Below, one piece after another: positions 61,334 to 64,000 of a stretch of DNA of 64,000 nt. Made by a program: the position numbers and the translations under genes. Under the pieces are notes generated by a model. That model worked only from the letters and a program-made list of their open reading frames with translations. It searched no databases and was not told where the DNA came from. This DNA is from Warburgia ugandensis. Lineage: Eukaryota; Streptophyta; Magnoliopsida; Canellales; Canellaceae. The stretch is taken from contig CP141134.1 in assembly GCA_035236585.1 (NCBI GenBank), positions 22,002,414-22,066,413 of the forward strand. The letters are read 5' to 3'. Position 1 is the first letter of the stretch; every line of letters begins with the position of its first letter.

Positions 61334-61939
61334 CACCTCAAAAAATCCTCCCAAAATGTTCCTTAAAATTCCCATGAAATCATCTTGCTTAGTCTAAAAC
61401 ACTAGATCTAGATTCCTTCCCAAAATTCCAAAACTCCCAAAAATCTCCCTTCTTACACTTTCTCTCTCTCCTCTCTCTCATTAGAACAAGAGACCTAAAT
61501 TCAATTAAGCACTCTATTCCAAATTGAATCTTACAAATCCCTCCTCCGTCCATACCATCTTAGACTACCAAATCTACAAAACCCCCAAATCAATTTCAAG
61601 ATCCAACAATGCAATCAACAGGAATCACAAAACAAGCTACTATCGGGTTATTTTATCATCAAAGGGTATTTATTTCAAATTGGGCTTCAAATCTACGTTT
61701 TTTCTACAATCAGGTAGGTGAAACCACTTCTTATACTTATATCTTGTTGTTTTATGTAATTTTTATTTTTTTGTAATTAGTTTTAGGTTAAAATTCATAA
61801 AAATAAAGTAAGGACCAAAACCCTTCAATTCTGGATGATAGAGGGCTCAGATTTGATCCAATCGATCCAGAAGGGTCCAAAACCCCTAGGGTAGAAATTT
61901 CAAGAATTTTTATTAAGTTTTGATCCCTTAATTGTAAAG

Positions 61940-62210
61940 GGATTGATTGGATGGTCCAAAATGGACTATCCGATCACCCAAATCAAGTCAGGATGGCAGG
62001 ACGGGATGCGAAACGTCATACAGAGACGCACCTTGCCGGAGCATCTCCGCACACACGCACCGCACCGTTATGATGGAATGGTCATGTGACAGTGCCGGTC
62101 CCGGGGGGAACATGTCACACATGGGTCCCAGTGACAGGCGCATAGTGATAGTCCACCCGACTAGTCCACCCCACCATTCCGCACTGACCATTTCACCCAT
62201 TTGATATGAA
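61940..62210. other. CpG-rich island in E3 LTR
   Basis: A GC-rich block (for example CACACACGCACCGCACCG near 62050) lies between the conserved LTR segments GATTGATTGGA and AGGCCCAGATCAAATCTGGA. It differs in sequence from the islands of E1 and Y. Confidence 0.6.
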
Positions 62211-64000
62211 CTATCCATTCCACTAGGCCCAGATCAAATCTGGACTCTATAAACGACTGTGAACTTCACAGTCCAATTGTGGAGTCATCTGAACTCCAAA
62301 TTGAGATGGGAAAGAAGCTATGGAAATCTTATAACTTCTATTTTCTTCTGATATCATAACATTTAAAAAATTCTTCATGAAACTTTTTGTATTTAAGAAT
62401 TAAGCTTCTAATTTTCATGATCTTCAAGATCTACGATGATCAGATTTTGGGGATCTCATTTACTTATGGTATAATGTTGAAATAAAGAGATATCCATGAC
62501 TTATTTAGACATATCTAAGATAAATTAAGGGATCTACTCTTTATGGTAGAAAAACCCTAAAAATACAAAGGGACCCACTTGATCAATAATATCAAGTATT
62601 ATCAAACCCTTGGGATGGATTGGATGAATGATATTATGATGGAATCCATTGAAATCATGGATTGAATATGACAAAAAATCAAATGGATATGATCTTGGGC
62701 TTTAATGGAGTAAAATCCCTAAAATTAATTAAAACCCTTGATTAAAAGGAAAAGACCTAAGATCTAATGGTTGAATCATAAGTAAAAGCTTTAATAATGA
62801 GGAATGGGTTAGCTTGAGTTATGCATTAATTTCATTTGAAATATTTCATGAATATAGGATCCATGATAGATTATTTTAGTATAACTTCATTTCAAATGTC
62901 CATAAAATTATTCATGAATGATGAATTGTAACTTAGGACCATGTTAGGATTTCATGTTATATTAGACTATGGTATGAGATGGTACCTGAGGTCCATGATA
63001 GTTTAATTTAAGTTTATTATATAAAGTACATTAGTTAGAAATTATGCTCGTGTAATCTTAAATACCTTGTACCATTATCATTAAGTTGTTCAATTATGAA
63101 GTTTTATGCTTTAAAATTATAATTCATTTATGGTTAAATTTTATTAGTAGATTTAATTATTAAAGTAGTTATGAGATAAAGAGCATAAAACACCAAAAAT
63201 GGAATCCAAAGAGAAAGTAGAGTTTCATGACACAAATAAGAGTGAATTATTTGACTTGGACTTAATTAGTAAGGGCTATAGTTGGTAGGACAATATAAGG
63301 ATTATCAAATCCTTAGTCCAAACTAGGAGAATGATAAACCTCATGAATGACATTTTTAAATGTTCATGGACTTAATTAAAATCAATTAGGAAGAGTACTT
63401 AGGGATAACATGCTCATAGGAACCTTATGAAAGGTTGAGCTAAGGTCACTCTAGTGAATGTTGAACATGGTGGTTAAGGGAGTTTTCTAATAGAGCCTCG
63501 CTTTTCCCCTACCTTCCGTTGACATTTGTGAAGTCTAAATGCCTCCTTACATAAGTATTGAAGTAACCACTTTGTGTTTACCTATTCAGCTAGTAAGCCT
63601 TAGCCAATTGGAAATAAGAGGAGCAACCTAGACTTAAGCTAAAATAAGTTATCTGCAACCAGTAAAACATTAACTGCTTGAATAATAATAAGAGCATAAA
63701 AGGTTAGTAAATTATCTAACCTTAATAAAAATTGTAAGTAAGATAAGGATGATCAAACAAGATCCATTGGATCTTGAATGATCAAGAACAATAAAAAGAA
63801 ATAAATACTTCTTGATGATATATATATATATTGATTACAACTTAGATCAAGTAGAGTAAAAGATCTTAGATTAAATAAAAGATCTGAACCCTTGATCAAT
63901 TATGATTCAAGGAAGAGAACAAGATCATCCTTCTTAGGGATGATCAAAGAAGAACTAGATGAAAGAAGATCTAGGCCCTTGATCTTTATAAATAAGAATA

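Larger units (their letters stand above)
60776..64000 (+). mobile_element. Element E3, family A LTR, cut by window end
   Basis: It begins TGCAATAACCCCAATTTATG, matching the E1 and Y LTR starts in the opposite orientation, and stays collinear with them to the last base. Features are a TATA box at 61326-61333, the block AACAAGAGACCTAAATTCAA near 61483 (as near 41909 and 55395), AGGTAGGT at 61712-61719, a CpG-rich island at 61940-62210 and the region matching the stem-loop near 63656-63684. About 3.2 kb of the expected 4.5 kb is in the window. The two opposing frames at 61947-62218 lie in the island and show no domain. Confidence 0.88.

Noticed and set aside
1-64000. Search for a host gene with exons
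   Set aside because: No stretch gave a recognisable non-retroelement protein in any frame. Short exons of an unknown gene cannot be excluded without transcript data, but nothing supports one.

Overview
The window looks like nuclear DNA from a plant, most likely an angiosperm. It is AT-rich and poor in CpG, and it is filled with very long LTR retrotransposon pieces (long terminal repeats, LTRs, of about 2.7 to 4.7 kb) and antisense relics of an Athila-like Ty3/gypsy polyprotein. I see no intact host gene, no rRNA or tRNA gene, no CRISPR array and nothing prokaryotic. Almost every open frame longer than 60 codons lies inside an LTR or an AT-rich non-coding internal region and carries no recognisable domain.

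Layout. From 1 to 17117 there is a nest of LTR elements. A plus-strand LTR of family C (1 to about 2655) abuts the left-hand LTR of element E1 (minus strand, family A). That LTR is split by a complete minus-strand family C solo LTR (3984-6670) with a perfect 5-bp target duplication. E1 then shows its polypurine tract (10094-10105), a 3.8-kb T-rich internal region with only a gag vestige, an initiator-tRNA-Met-type primer binding site (13879-13890) and a second LTR (13893-17117). It looks like a non-autonomous, LARD-type element. From 17118 to 38300 there are two diverged copies of the 3' half of an Athila-like element, both on the minus strand. The second copy runs on through reverse transcriptase, protease and gag and is interrupted by two plus-strand solo LTRs of family D (26520-32851 and 34987-37717). 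The first of these is itself interrupted by a family A solo LTR (27712-31262). From 41194 to 59119 lies a composite: element X (plus strand, flanked by TTTAA on both sides) holds, in its 5' LTR, the left part of element Y (minus strand). The internal regions of X and Y meet head to head near 51540, giving an inverted repeat of about 15.5 kb. From 60776 to the window end is the start of another plus-strand family A LTR.

How the parts relate. All family A LTRs share a U3 of about 550-600 bp ending in a TATAAATA-type box and a very long R/U5. A conserved AGGTAGGT motif that resembles a splice donor lies a few hundred bases after the box. A CpG-rich island of variable sequence follows it in E1, Y and E3. 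A short conserved stem-loop (CAACCAG/CTGGTTG) is also present. Family C LTRs, otherwise different, share the TATA box, the AGGTAGGT motif and a CpG-rich island. The shared signals in non-coding elements are the most interesting part of the window, together with the inverted X/Y composite. All protein-coding retroelement relics are broken fossils.

Coordinates of terminal motifs, target duplications, primer binding site and polypurine tracts were read base by base. Internal domain limits are approximate because they were translated by hand.
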